Origin: Holosporales bacterium
Lineage (GTDB): Bacteria > Pseudomonadota > Alphaproteobacteria > RUG11792
NCBI GenBank assembly: GCA_031281515.1
Contig: JAITFF010000004.1
Coordinates: 1-8,920, forward strand
Length of the DNA stretch: 8,920 bases
Reading direction: 5' to 3'
Shown here: positions 1 to 6,157 of the stretch, piece by piece
How the letters are laid out: each line of letters starts with the position of its first letter
Numbering within the stretch: the first letter of the stretch is position 1
Translations under genes and position numbers: made by a program
The notes under the pieces: model-generated
Database searches by the model: none
What the model was told of the DNA's origin: nothing
The model's input: the letters and a program-made list of their open reading frames with translations, nothing else

Positions 1-31
1 TTCCGTACGGTATTAAATGAAGACGAAACAT
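1..31 (-). CDS. secF: SecF, first ten codons only (cut by the window edge)
   Basis: Reading leftward from the ATG at 31-29, the ten whole codons give MFRLHLIPYG, then the window ends. Alphaproteobacterial SecF proteins commonly begin with a short stretch of the form LRLLP or LRLVP just before the first membrane helix, and this peptide fits. It starts 15 nt after the secD stop, where secF is expected, and is preceded by a purine-rich GGGGAAAAG stretch that could serve as a ribosome binding site. SecF is the second half of the SecDF membrane complex, which uses the proton gradient to help complete export through SecYEG. The call rests mostly on position, because only ten residues are visible. 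Confidence 0.7.
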   Translation of the reverse strand, partial: MFRLHLIPYG

Positions 32-46
32 TTGCTACTTTTCCCC

Positions 47-1642
47 CTATACCACTATTTCCTTGTTTTTATTTTTCTTCATCCAGATAGCAATGACCGA
101 TTTTGTTAGCGAAAAAGTCGTGAACAACGAAATCACTGTTCCCAGCGCCAGGGTCACGGCGAACCCTTTGATCGGACCGGAACCGAATTCATACAGCACA
201 ATCGACCCAACAAGGGTCGTCAAATTTGAGTCCAGAATTGTCATCATGGCCATCTTATATCCCTTCGCAATCGCAGTCGTCGCCCGTATACCGGCCCGTA
301 CTTCCTCTCGGATTCTCTCGTAAATTAAAACATTTGAATCGACGGCCATACCGATCGTGAGGGCAATCCCGGCGATTCCGGGCAGAGTCAATGTTGCTCC
401 CAATAGGGTCAAACATGCAAATAGGAGCATAATATTACACGATAGAGAAATGACCGAGAACAATCCGAAGAGTCCGTATGAAAGAATCATAAAAACTGAA
501 ACCAGGAAAAAAGCGAAGATAGTCGCATTCTTCCCATCGGCAATCGAGTCGGCTCCCAAACTCGGGCCAACGCTTCTCTCTTCGACGACATTCAGCGGAG
601 CCGGCAGCGATCCGGCCCTCAGCAGGAGTGCCAGCTCGTTTGCTTCCTCCATTGTAAAATGGCCCGTAATCTGCGCAGATCCATTATTCAAGACAGCCTG
701 AAATACGGGAGCACTCAGCACCTTCCCGTCGAGAACCATCGCAAACTGCTTATGCAAATATTTTGCCGAAAGCTCCGCTATTTTCCTCGTCCCCTCAATC
801 GAATCGAACTTAATCGAAACACACGGCATCCCAGTCTGCGGATCGATGTTCATCTGGGCATCAACCAACGATTTTCCAGTTAAAGAAATTTGTTTTTTAA
901 CGGGAACGTACACGACGAGGCCATCCCCCTTCTCTTCGGGAAGATACATGACTCCGGGTTTGGATGGCAAATGAACCCTTTCTCCATTTTTAACCGGGAT
1001 CGACTCCATCTCCTCATCAACCCCATGAAATGTCAGGATTGCAGTTTTACCTAGCAATCTCTTGATTTCAGCCGGATCTTCAACGCCGGGAAGTTGGACC
1101 GTGATCCTGTCTGTTCCCTGCCTTAATATTGTCGGCTCTTTCATGCCAGTTTCATCGATTCTATGCCGGATGACCTCGATCGATTCGTCCACGATTCTCC
1201 TCGCAAATTTTTCCAGGAAAACCTTCGATACTGTAGCGGTAATGTTTAGCCCATTCACAGAAATCTCTAATTCCTCTGTTTTCGATAAAATCTTAGTTGC
1301 AGCCGGGATATCCTTTTCATCTTTCAGCGACAATACAACCGATGAGCCATCCGGTGTCGCCTGAACGAAGATTCTGCTATATCTTATGTTCTGCTTTCTG
1401 AGCTGTTTTCTGGTATCGTCTAGGATACCTTCCTGATGCTCTTTCTCGACTGATTTAATATCGGCCTCAAGCTGAATGTGAGAACCCCCTCGAAGTTCAA
1501 GACCGAGATTCACGGTATGCTGCAAGAATCGCGGTAATTTATCGAAGGCTTTTTGATCCAGAAGCGATGGGAACGAAAACAAGAGGCCAAGTAAACAAAT
1601 CACAATAGTCGATGAGATCCTGAATCTCGAAACGATAATCAT
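47..1642 (-). CDS. secD: Protein translocase subunit SecD
   Basis: This is SecD, 531 residues, the RND-type partner of SecF that pulls exported proteins through SecYEG using proton motive force in the inner membrane. Residues about 9-27 form the first membrane helix. The family signature LGLELRGG follows at 46-53, then a long periplasmic region with LDGKVLSAPV and the ITGHFTMEEANELALLLRAG stretch. Five more helices lie at about 374-396, 397-418, 421-442, 468-487 and 495-518. GMAVDSN near 431-437 carries Asp435, the proton-path aspartate of this family, where most members have DAN. D471-S-N is also conserved. The ATG at 1642 is preceded by GAGGAGA, a clear ribosome binding site. The gene lies 20 nt after yajC and 15 nt before secF, so all three are probably co-transcribed. 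Nothing essential appears to be missing. Confidence 0.97.
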   Translation of the reverse strand: MIIVSRFRISSTIVICLLGLLFSFPSLLDQKAFDKLPRFLQHTVNLGLELRGGSHIQLEADIKSVEKEHQEGILDDTRKQLRKQNIRYSRIFVQATPDGSSVVLSLKDEKDIPAATKILSKTEELEISVNGLNITATVSKVFLEKFARRIVDESIEVIRHRIDETGMKEPTILRQGTDRITVQLPGVEDPAEIKRLLGKTAILTFHGVDEEMESIPVKNGERVHLPSKPGVMYLPEEKGDGLVVYVPVKKQISLTGKSLVDAQMNIDPQTGMPCVSIKFDSIEGTRKIAELSAKYLHKQFAMVLDGKVLSAPVFQAVLNNGSAQITGHFTMEEANELALLLRAGSLPAPLNVVEERSVGPSLGADSIADGKNATIFAFFLVSVFMILSYGLFGLFSVISLSCNIMLLFACLTLLGATLTLPGIAGIALTIGMAVDSNVLIYERIREEVRAGIRATTAIAKGYKMAMMTILDSNLTTLVGSIVLYEFGSGPIKGFAVTLALGTVISLFTTFSLTKSVIAIWMKKNKNKEIVV

Positions 1643-1662
1643 CTACTCTCCTCAGTGCTTTT

Positions 1663-2202
1663 CTATTTCTTAGTGGTCGTTTTCCTTCTTACAGGAGACT
1701 CAGATTTCGCGATTTTTGCAACCTTTTTTTCACCACCCTGTTTCTTAGCCGAAGATCCTGCTGCATCAGAATTGGCCTCCACACTTTTCGATTCCTGTGG
1801 AACCGGCGATTCGGCGATTACAGCGTCACCGCCAACAACATTTGCTATCGAGGATTTAACGAATTTACAATGAACTCCATCAGCGATTTCTAAGACGACC
1901 TCCTGATCACTAACAATCTTGGATACGGTCGCCAAAATTCCGCAACTAGTTACGACCTTATCACCTTTTTTGATAGCCGCAATCATAGCTTTATGTTGTT
2001 TAGTGCGTTTTTGCTGCGGTCTAATCAGCAAGAAATAAAGAATAGCAACGAAGGCAAGCATCGGCAGGAAAGACATCAGGCCTCCACCCGGGACGGCCTG
2101 CCCATCGGCCATTGCCAAACTCGAACAAGAAATTACTAGACAGGCGATAGAAGGCAACTGCATAAATTTTCCAACAATGTAACAAACAGTAGACCAACGC
2201 AT
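1663..2202 (-). CDS. yajC: Sec translocon accessory subunit YajC, with a Lys-rich C-terminal extension
   Basis: YajC is a small inner-membrane protein that associates with SecDF. The diagnostic block is at residues about 43-96: a membrane helix running into YFLLIRPQQKR, then KAMIAAIKKGDKVVTSCGI. A cysteine replaces the first glycine of the usual TSGGI. I chose the ATG at 2202 (179 residues) because it lies outside the upstream gene and has a GAGAG motif 8 nt before it. A TTG at 2247 would overlap the upstream gene by 26 nt, and an ATG at 2163 is also possible. Ahead of the YajC helix is a second hydrophobic stretch ending SSLAMADG, which resembles a cleavable signal peptide. After residue about 128 comes a tail of some 50 residues, first acidic and Ser/Ala-rich, then Lys-rich. 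Typical YajC proteins are roughly 110 residues, so this one is long. Confidence 0.93.
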   Translation of the reverse strand: MRWSTVCYIVGKFMQLPSIACLVISCSSLAMADGQAVPGGGLMSFLPMLAFVAILYFLLIRPQQKRTKQHKAMIAAIKKGDKVVTSCGILATVSKIVSDQEVVLEIADGVHCKFVKSSIANVVGGDAVIAESPVPQESKSVEANSDAAGSSAKKQGGEKKVAKIAKSESPVRRKTTTKK

Positions 2203-2221
2203 TTTAGCAGTCTCTCGAACT

Positions 2222-3070
2222 CTACGGAAGGACTTTTTCTGGATCAATTGGATGCCGTTCCTTTCCAGTCAAATCATTCATCTCGAAATATAGCTGTGTT
2301 TTTTTGGCGATTGTGCCGCTTTTCCCGACTTTTCCTATGATGTCTCCTTTTTTCACCTTTTTGGATTTAGATACCGTGGCCTCCTGAAGATTCGCGTAAA
2401 TCGATAATATATTTTTGGAATCATGTTTAAGGACGACGGTTACCCCGTACGCGGCGGCATCGCCCTCCGGAACTCCAGCTATCTTAACGACACCGTCGGC
2501 TATGGCCCTAACGGGCGTTCCGGCCGATGCGTCTATCGTGATACCTCCATCCTCAAAATGCTGCGATATCTTGCTTCGACCGCTATTAACCGGCCAGACA
2601 TAATCACTGACCGGGCCAGTTGGTTCTTGTGTTATAACCACTCCCCCTCCGTCGTTTCCGATATCGGAGATCGTCGCAGTGTCGACATCGTCTTCCTGCC
2701 TTTTTTCGCTGGATTGATTTTTTGTATCCTCCGATTTTTGCGGTGGAACACTGGCTTCACCAGGCTTTACTGCTTCTGATTCGCTTACCCTACCTTGATC
2801 TCCGTCCGGGCGCAGGATAATGACCAGCCTTTGACCATCATACAATTGGTAAGGTGGAGTCAATTTATTGAGTTTTATCAAATCTGATCTGGACATGTTA
2901 TACTTCGTCGCAATCGATCCGACGGTATCGCCATCTTCGACTACATGGTATGGGATGATCCTTTCAACTTGCACTATTTCCGGGAACTCTCGATTGCGAT
3001 CTCCAGAACAAGATGTCAGCCCGATGACCATTAGGCCCGATAAAAGGATGTTTCTGATACTGTTCATCAT
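2222..3070 (-). CDS. NlpD-like LysM/LytM (M23) lipoprotein with a degenerate active site
   Basis: This 282-residue protein has a lipoprotein signal with lipobox LTSC, predicted to be lipidated at Cys21. A LysM murein-binding domain follows at about 41-85 (YHVVEDGDTVGSIATKYNM), then an acidic low-complexity linker to about 155 and a C-terminal M23/LytM fold from about 156. All the positions that normally bind zinc or catalyse are changed. The HxGxD motif reads DGGIT (D173, T177), the YAH histidine is N226, and LHFE has become LYFE (Y260). It is therefore probably not a peptidase. By analogy with NlpD and EnvC it may activate a murein amidase or act structurally in the periplasm. Its place between surE and yajC is where alphaproteobacteria usually keep a LysM/M23 protein. 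Its ATG overlaps the surE stop as ATGA, suggesting coupled translation. A second ATG directly follows the first. Confidence 0.9.
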   Translation of the reverse strand: MMNSIRNILLSGLMVIGLTSCSGDRNREFPEIVQVERIIPYHVVEDGDTVGSIATKYNMSRSDLIKLNKLTPPYQLYDGQRLVIILRPDGDQGRVSESEAVKPGEASVPPQKSEDTKNQSSEKRQEDDVDTATISDIGNDGGGVVITQEPTGPVSDYVWPVNSGRSKISQHFEDGGITIDASAGTPVRAIADGVVKIAGVPEGDAAAYGVTVVLKHDSKNILSIYANLQEATVSKSKKVKKGDIIGKVGKSGTIAKKTQLYFEMNDLTGKERHPIDPEKVLP

Positions 3071-3831
3071 GCGAAGAGCTCTTTTAGAATTGCCAGGGAC
3101 ACAACGTCCGTCATATCGAGAGACATCGGTGTAATCGAAACGTAGCCACTATGAACCGCCCCAAGATCGATATCGAGCTCTTTGTTATCCTCGTTTTTCC
3201 TGTACTCAGCTGGACCTATCCAAAAATACGGTGCTCCCCGCGGATCGAAGGCCATTATAACGTGGTCATCTATGGCCCGAGTGCCTTGACTTGTCACCAG
3301 AATTCCCTTAATTTCTTCGATCTTCCCGGATGGAAAGTTAACATTCAAGAATATATTATTCGGAAACTTGAATTTCTCCATAATAAGCTTTAGGACGACA
3401 GGGGCATAGGTTTTTGCTATTTCCCAATCGATTGTCCCATCTTTTTCTATCTTTTGGCTGAAGGCGATGGACGGAATACCGAGGAGAGTCGCCTCCATTG
3501 CGGCCGCCACAGTCCCAGAATACGTTATATCCTCTGCCAAATTTGAATCGAAATTAACTCCGGAAAGCATGAAATCCGGTTTTTGAGGCATAATGTGCCT
3601 AATAGCCATTACGACGCAATCTGTCGGTGTTCCATTCACGGAAAAATGGCAATCATCTGAATGTTTCGTCAATCTGAGGGGATTCTTTAGAGTCAGAGAA
3701 TGGCCGGAACCACTCATGTTAGCTTCGGGAGCTACGACCATTACTTCTTCCGCAAATTTTTTGGCAATTTCTTCGAGGACTACGAGCCCTGGAGCCCCTA
3801 TCCCATCATCATTACTTAATAGTATCCTCAT
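3067..3831 (-). CDS. surE: 5'/3'-nucleotidase SurE
   Basis: SurE is a cytoplasmic metal-dependent phosphatase that removes phosphate from nucleoside monophosphates. The protein is 254 residues, normal for the family. It opens with the hallmark MRILLSNDDGIGAPG, whose D8 and D9 bind metal. Ser40 in the NMSGSGHSLTL loop, NGTPTDC at 66-72 and Asn93 in LSGVNFDSN complete the expected site, and ITYSGTVAAAMEA follows. The usual SGIN-RGAN pattern is altered here to SGVN-FDSN. I chose the ATG at 3831 because it gives the standard SurE amino terminus. A TTG at 3858 would add nine residues inside hemW. The gene begins 1 nt after the hemW stop and its own TGA overlaps the next ATG, so it sits in a tightly coupled operon. 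The pcm gene that often follows surE in this class is absent. Confidence 0.97.
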   Translation of the reverse strand: MRILLSNDDGIGAPGLVVLEEIAKKFAEEVMVVAPEANMSGSGHSLTLKNPLRLTKHSDDCHFSVNGTPTDCVVMAIRHIMPQKPDFMLSGVNFDSNLAEDITYSGTVAAAMEATLLGIPSIAFSQKIEKDGTIDWEIAKTYAPVVLKLIMEKFKFPNNIFLNVNFPSGKIEEIKGILVTSQGTRAIDDHVIMAFDPRGAPYFWIGPAEYRKNEDNKELDIDLGAVHSGYVSITPMSLDMTDVVSLAILKELFA

Positions 3832-3832
3832 T

Positions 3833-4948
3833 TTACTTGCTCGACAAATACTCAACAACGAGGTTCAGCCGCAAACACCCTTCGTTGGTTAAGACTACCC
3901 TGTCCTCCCTCAACATTATATATGAGTTTTTCAAAAGAAATTGTATTTTGTTGCGGTCGATGAGATCCGGATTGAGATCGACTCCAACATCCGCTCTCAG
4001 CCCCATGATCAGCCTTTCCCTGAACTCTTCCTCCTCACTCAATTCTGTCGCTTCAAAGTTGAATCCACTTTTAATTCGATCGACCCAGTTACCTATAATT
4101 CCATCTTGCTCGACGGCCATCTTCCTCCCATCAGTCCGCCGAATGCGGCTATGTGCTCCCGGCCCGATCCCATAATAATCTTCATATTTCCAGTAGGATA
4201 TATTGTGTCTCCCCTCAAATCCCGGCTTCGCAAAATTCGAAATTTCGTATCTGTGAAATCCAAAATTCTCAGCCGTGTCCCACGTTGATTCAATAAATTC
4301 GCTTTCACGACTCGGTTCCCGCAAAATACCATCTTTTATCATTTTGTTCAGAGTGGTACCGTCCTCGACTATGAGCTCATACAGCGACACATGCTGAATC
4401 GGCAATGATGATAGGGCTGCACTCAATTCATCGATCCAGGCTCCCAGTTTTTGTCCAGGTCGGTTATAGATCATATCGATCGATATGTTGCCAAAAATTT
4501 CAGACATCTCGAGAACGCAACTTACGGCCTCACTAGACCCGTGTTTTCGTCCGAGTATCCTGAGATCTGCCTCGACGAGGGATTGAACTCCGATCGACAA
4601 TCTGTTGATACCTGCAGACCTGAATCCATCAGCCTTCGGTAAGTCGATTGTCTTCGGATTAGCCTCCAGAGTAATTTCCACATCCTCCGAGAGCTTACAA
4701 CGATCGTGAATCAACGTAATGATTTCTGAGATGAATAACGGGGTGAGAATGGATGGTGTGCCCCCACCGAAATATATACTCGTTATTTGCTCATTCTTGT
4801 AAAAATCATCGAGAAATTTTCTGATAGCCGTTTTATACAACGCGAGCCAGAAATCAAAATCAATTACCCCGTCCGCAGCAACACTATTGAAGTCGCAATA
4901 GTGGCACTTCGAAATGCAAAACGGCCAGTGAATGTAAATTGTGCTCAT
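3833..4948 (-). CDS. hemW: Radical SAM heme chaperone HemW
   Basis: This 371-residue radical SAM protein is HemW rather than the oxygen-independent coproporphyrinogen oxidase HemN. The iron-sulfur motif is C11-x3-C15-x2-C18 followed by D-F, so F20 occupies the place of the fourth cysteine found in HemN. It also has the HemW signature HNxxYW at 248-253. Other family blocks are GGGTPS at 61-66 (SAM binding), NRLSIGVQS near 115-123 and YEISNFA at 234-240. The usual IYGLPGQ reads IYNRPGQ here. HemW binds heme and is thought to deliver it to respiratory proteins. An in-frame TAA lies just upstream, so the ATG at 4948 is the first possible ATG, but no good ribosome binding site precedes it. It heads the leftward operon. 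Confidence 0.95.
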   Translation of the reverse strand: MSTIYIHWPFCISKCHYCDFNSVAADGVIDFDFWLALYKTAIRKFLDDFYKNEQITSIYFGGGTPSILTPLFISEIITLIHDRCKLSEDVEITLEANPKTIDLPKADGFRSAGINRLSIGVQSLVEADLRILGRKHGSSEAVSCVLEMSEIFGNISIDMIYNRPGQKLGAWIDELSAALSSLPIQHVSLYELIVEDGTTLNKMIKDGILREPSRESEFIESTWDTAENFGFHRYEISNFAKPGFEGRHNISYWKYEDYYGIGPGAHSRIRRTDGRKMAVEQDGIIGNWVDRIKSGFNFEATELSEEEEFRERLIMGLRADVGVDLNPDLIDRNKIQFLLKNSYIMLREDRVVLTNEGCLRLNLVVEYLSSK

Positions 4949-4968
4949 AGCGCTGATATTTTACACAT
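4945..4968 (-). CDS. Possible seven-codon leader minicistron overlapping the hemW start
   Basis: On the minus strand an ATG at 4968 opens a tiny frame, MCKISAL, whose TGA overlaps the hemW ATG as ATGA. AAGAGG stands 3 nt before this upstream ATG, a better match to the 16S tail than anything in front of hemW itself, although the spacing is shorter than usual. A ribosome finishing this frame could restart on hemW. This may be chance: the frame is very short and its composition proves nothing. Confidence 0.25.
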   Translation of the reverse strand: MCKISAL

Positions 4969-4977
4969 GATCCTCTT

Positions 4978-5014
4978 GAAAAAGAAATCAACCTTTTTCC
5001 AGGAGGGCCTGGAA
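4978..5014 (-). promoter_or_regulatory. Two overlapping hairpins upstream of hemW
   Basis: On the plus strand, TTCCAGG (4997-5003) and CCTGGAA (5008-5014) form a perfect 7-bp stem around AGGG. GAAAAAG (4978-4984) and CTTTTTC (4993-4999) form a second perfect 7-bp stem with an 8-nt loop. The two share 4997-4999, so in an RNA reading toward hemW only one can form fully at a time. Neither 3' arm is followed by a T-run on either strand, so they do not look like simple terminators. They would lie in the hemW leader or promoter region. Function is unknown. Confidence 0.4.
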
Positions 5015-5064
5015 TTCAGGCACTGCAAACATGTTTTAAAAAAGGTAAAAATTTTTCATACTTA

Positions 5065-5080
5065 TTAACTAATAGTTAAC
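5065..5080 (+). promoter_or_regulatory. Candidate CtrA binding box (TTAA-N7-TTAAC)
   Basis: TTAACTAATAGTTAAC matches the alphaproteobacterial CtrA full site exactly: TTAA, seven bases, TTAAC. It is also a near-perfect palindrome (TTAACT-AAT-AGTTAA), so TTAA-N7-TTAA reads on both strands. It ends 21 nt before the ATG at 5102, on the far side of the divergent region from hemW. In CtrA-controlled promoters the second half-site often overlaps the -35 element. Here that would put the -10 near or at the start codon, and I see no convincing -10 there. The region is AT-rich, so chance is possible. Confidence 0.45.
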
Positions 5081-5101
5081 CTTTTTCACATAGCATTCCA
5101 T

Positions 5102-5830
5102 ATGGCAAGAAAGTCGGATTGGAAAATAAGTCGCATGACCAAAAGGGGAGTCACCTTACTCGGCATTACCGCGGTTATTATCTCTGGGATTGTAATATAT
5201 CAATATCACAAGCTGGGAGACAAGGAAGCCGTCGAGAAACAGGACGAGAAAGGAGATGTCATGCTTCTACATACTGACATTCTTAGGAAAATCGCCGAAG
5301 GAAACGAACCGATTAGCGGAATCTCTCCTGAAACGGCTACGGCAGAACTGGAAGCTAGAGGAGGAATGCCCTCTGAAGCAGATGCTGCCCCCGTCGTTCC
5401 GGAGAAATTACCGCTCGGCATTTTGGTGATGATTGCCAGGTCTCCAACATCGATCGCTGGAATTAAACCAAAGGACGCATACCACGAAATTGTCAACCGA
5501 ACAGTCGGCCTTACAATTGGGGACGTCGACCAGTTAAGTGAACAAGAAATGCTGGAAGCTCTGCACAATTATGATGAAAAAAAAGTAATAGAAGATTGGG
5601 CTAAAAACGAAGATGGGGAAGCCGTGAAGAAATTCTTGGATGAGGAATCAGCCAGGAGTCCATCCGCAGCGGCTGGCTTCGTTAAAGCCCTTATTGATAA
5701 AAATCCAGAATTAGCCAAAACTTTCCTCGATCGGTACGCTGCCCTCCCACAAGATGATCATCTAGATAGTCCCAATGAGAATCAGACGTACGACGATGTT
5801 GTCAAAGCTAGGGAAAAAATGAAACCGTAG
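5102..5830 (+). CDS. Unrecognised single-pass membrane protein with an internal duplication
   Basis: I do not recognise this 242-residue protein. A basic amino end (MARKSDWKISRMTKR) leads into one hydrophobic helix at about 17-35, after which the rest, mostly acidic and hydrophilic, would lie outside the cytoplasm by the positive-inside rule. Residues 60-88 and 107-135 look like two copies of one unit, with 11 of 29 positions identical in an ungapped alignment by eye (I-L, I-A, I-x-G-I-x-P, A, E, R), joined by a Pro/Ala-rich linker. The C-terminal part is helical-looking and rich in Glu, Lys and Ala. No catalytic motif is visible. The ATG at 5102 has no Shine-Dalgarno sequence. An in-frame TAA at 5066 limits upstream extension. 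Met12 at 5135 is an alternative start that keeps the helix. The gene stands alone between two operons, behind the CtrA-type box. Confidence 0.8.
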   Translation: MARKSDWKISRMTKRGVTLLGITAVIISGIVIYQYHKLGDKEAVEKQDEKGDVMLLHTDILRKIAEGNEPISGISPETATAELEARGGMPSEADAAPVVPEKLPLGILVMIARSPTSIAGIKPKDAYHEIVNRTVGLTIGDVDQLSEQEMLEALHNYDEKKVIEDWAKNEDGEAVKKFLDEESARSPSAAAGFVKALIDKNPELAKTFLDRYAALPQDDHLDSPNENQTYDDVVKAREKMKP

Positions 5831-5998
5831 TATTCTAGCGGTATTACCAATCAGTTAATACGTTCAGATAAAAGAATCTCTAGAGTCAGATACACTATAG
5901 ATCCCACTAACGGATCTTACTCATATGGAGTGCGTTAGCAGATTTGTGAGCTCCCAATTTGCCTCGTTTCATATGAAAAACACTTATATAAATATAAC

Positions 5999-6029
5999 TT
6001 GACTTAGATTGCGGATTTGTTATTATAAT
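5999..6029 (+). promoter_or_regulatory. Sigma-70-type promoter for the M23–PBP1A unit
   Basis: TTGACT at 5999-6004 is a strong -35 match. A perfect TATAAT stands at 6024-6029 with a 19-nt spacer. The overlapping TATTAT at 6021-6026 gives a 16-nt spacer. Transcription would begin near 6036, leaving a leader of about 120 nt before the TTG at 6158. It is the best promoter in the window and is correctly placed for the two downstream genes. Confidence 0.6.
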
Positions 6030-6144
6030 CTTCGTCTACATGATGGTAATCATAAAATAAATCTAAATGCAATTAAGAGTTGTTAGTTTTTCTTTGCTCA
6101 TTTGTTCGTTTTTTGGTACAATTACGCGGTAGTCGGTGTGTTTT

Positions 6145-6150
6145 AGGGGG
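6145..6150 (+). promoter_or_regulatory. Ribosome binding site that fixes the TTG start at 6158
   Basis: AGGGGG lies 7 nt before the in-frame TTG at 6158. There is no in-frame ATG before the membrane helix, because the first one falls after it. The frame is open upstream to another TTG at 6080, but that one has no purine-rich site in front of it, and the added residues come from a T/G-rich leader. Confidence 0.6.
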
Positions 6151-6157
6151 TTGGTTA

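Larger units (their letters stand above)
5831..6157. other. 327-nt intergenic region with no gene seen
   Basis: This stretch separates the membrane protein gene from the cell-wall pair. The left part has weak inverted repeats: GTATTA/TAATAC (5841-5846 and 5856-5861), AGATCC/GGATCT (5899-5904 and 5912-5917), and CTAACG/CGTTAG (5907-5912 and 5933-5938), the last excluding the second. None is followed by a T-run, so no clear terminator is visible. The right part holds the promoter at 5999-6029, a leader of about 120 nt that is T/G-rich near its end, and the ribosome binding site at 6145. I found no tRNA and no convincing small gene. Confidence 0.6.

Noticed and set aside
63..1364. Open frames on the plus strand opposite secD
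   Set aside because: They are antisense shadows of a strongly recognised gene, with low-complexity translations and no ribosome binding sites.
2203..2247. Upstream TTG extension of yajC by 15 residues
   Set aside because: It would overlap the lipoprotein gene by 26 nt and adds residues not typical of YajC. The ATG at 2202 sits cleanly outside that gene.
2423..2779. 118-residue plus-strand frame opposite the LysM/LytM lipoprotein
   Set aside because: It lies antisense to clear LysM and LytM coding sequence, and its translation has no recognisable domain.
3832..3858. TTG extension of surE by nine residues
   Set aside because: SurE proteins start with MRIL-x-NDDG, exactly as produced by the ATG at 3831.
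4997..5014. Hairpin as a bidirectional terminator between the divergent units
   Set aside because: There is no T-run after the 3' arm on either strand, and both flanking genes read away from it.
6040..6060. Six-codon frame beginning ATGATG just after the predicted transcription start
   Set aside because: It has no ribosome binding site and is very short. A small ATGAT/ATCAT inverted repeat there is equally likely to be chance.
6080..6157. TTG extension of the M23 endopeptidase by 26 residues
   Set aside because: No ribosome binding site precedes 6080, the added sequence is T/G-rich leader, and 6158 has a strong AGGGGG at correct spacing.
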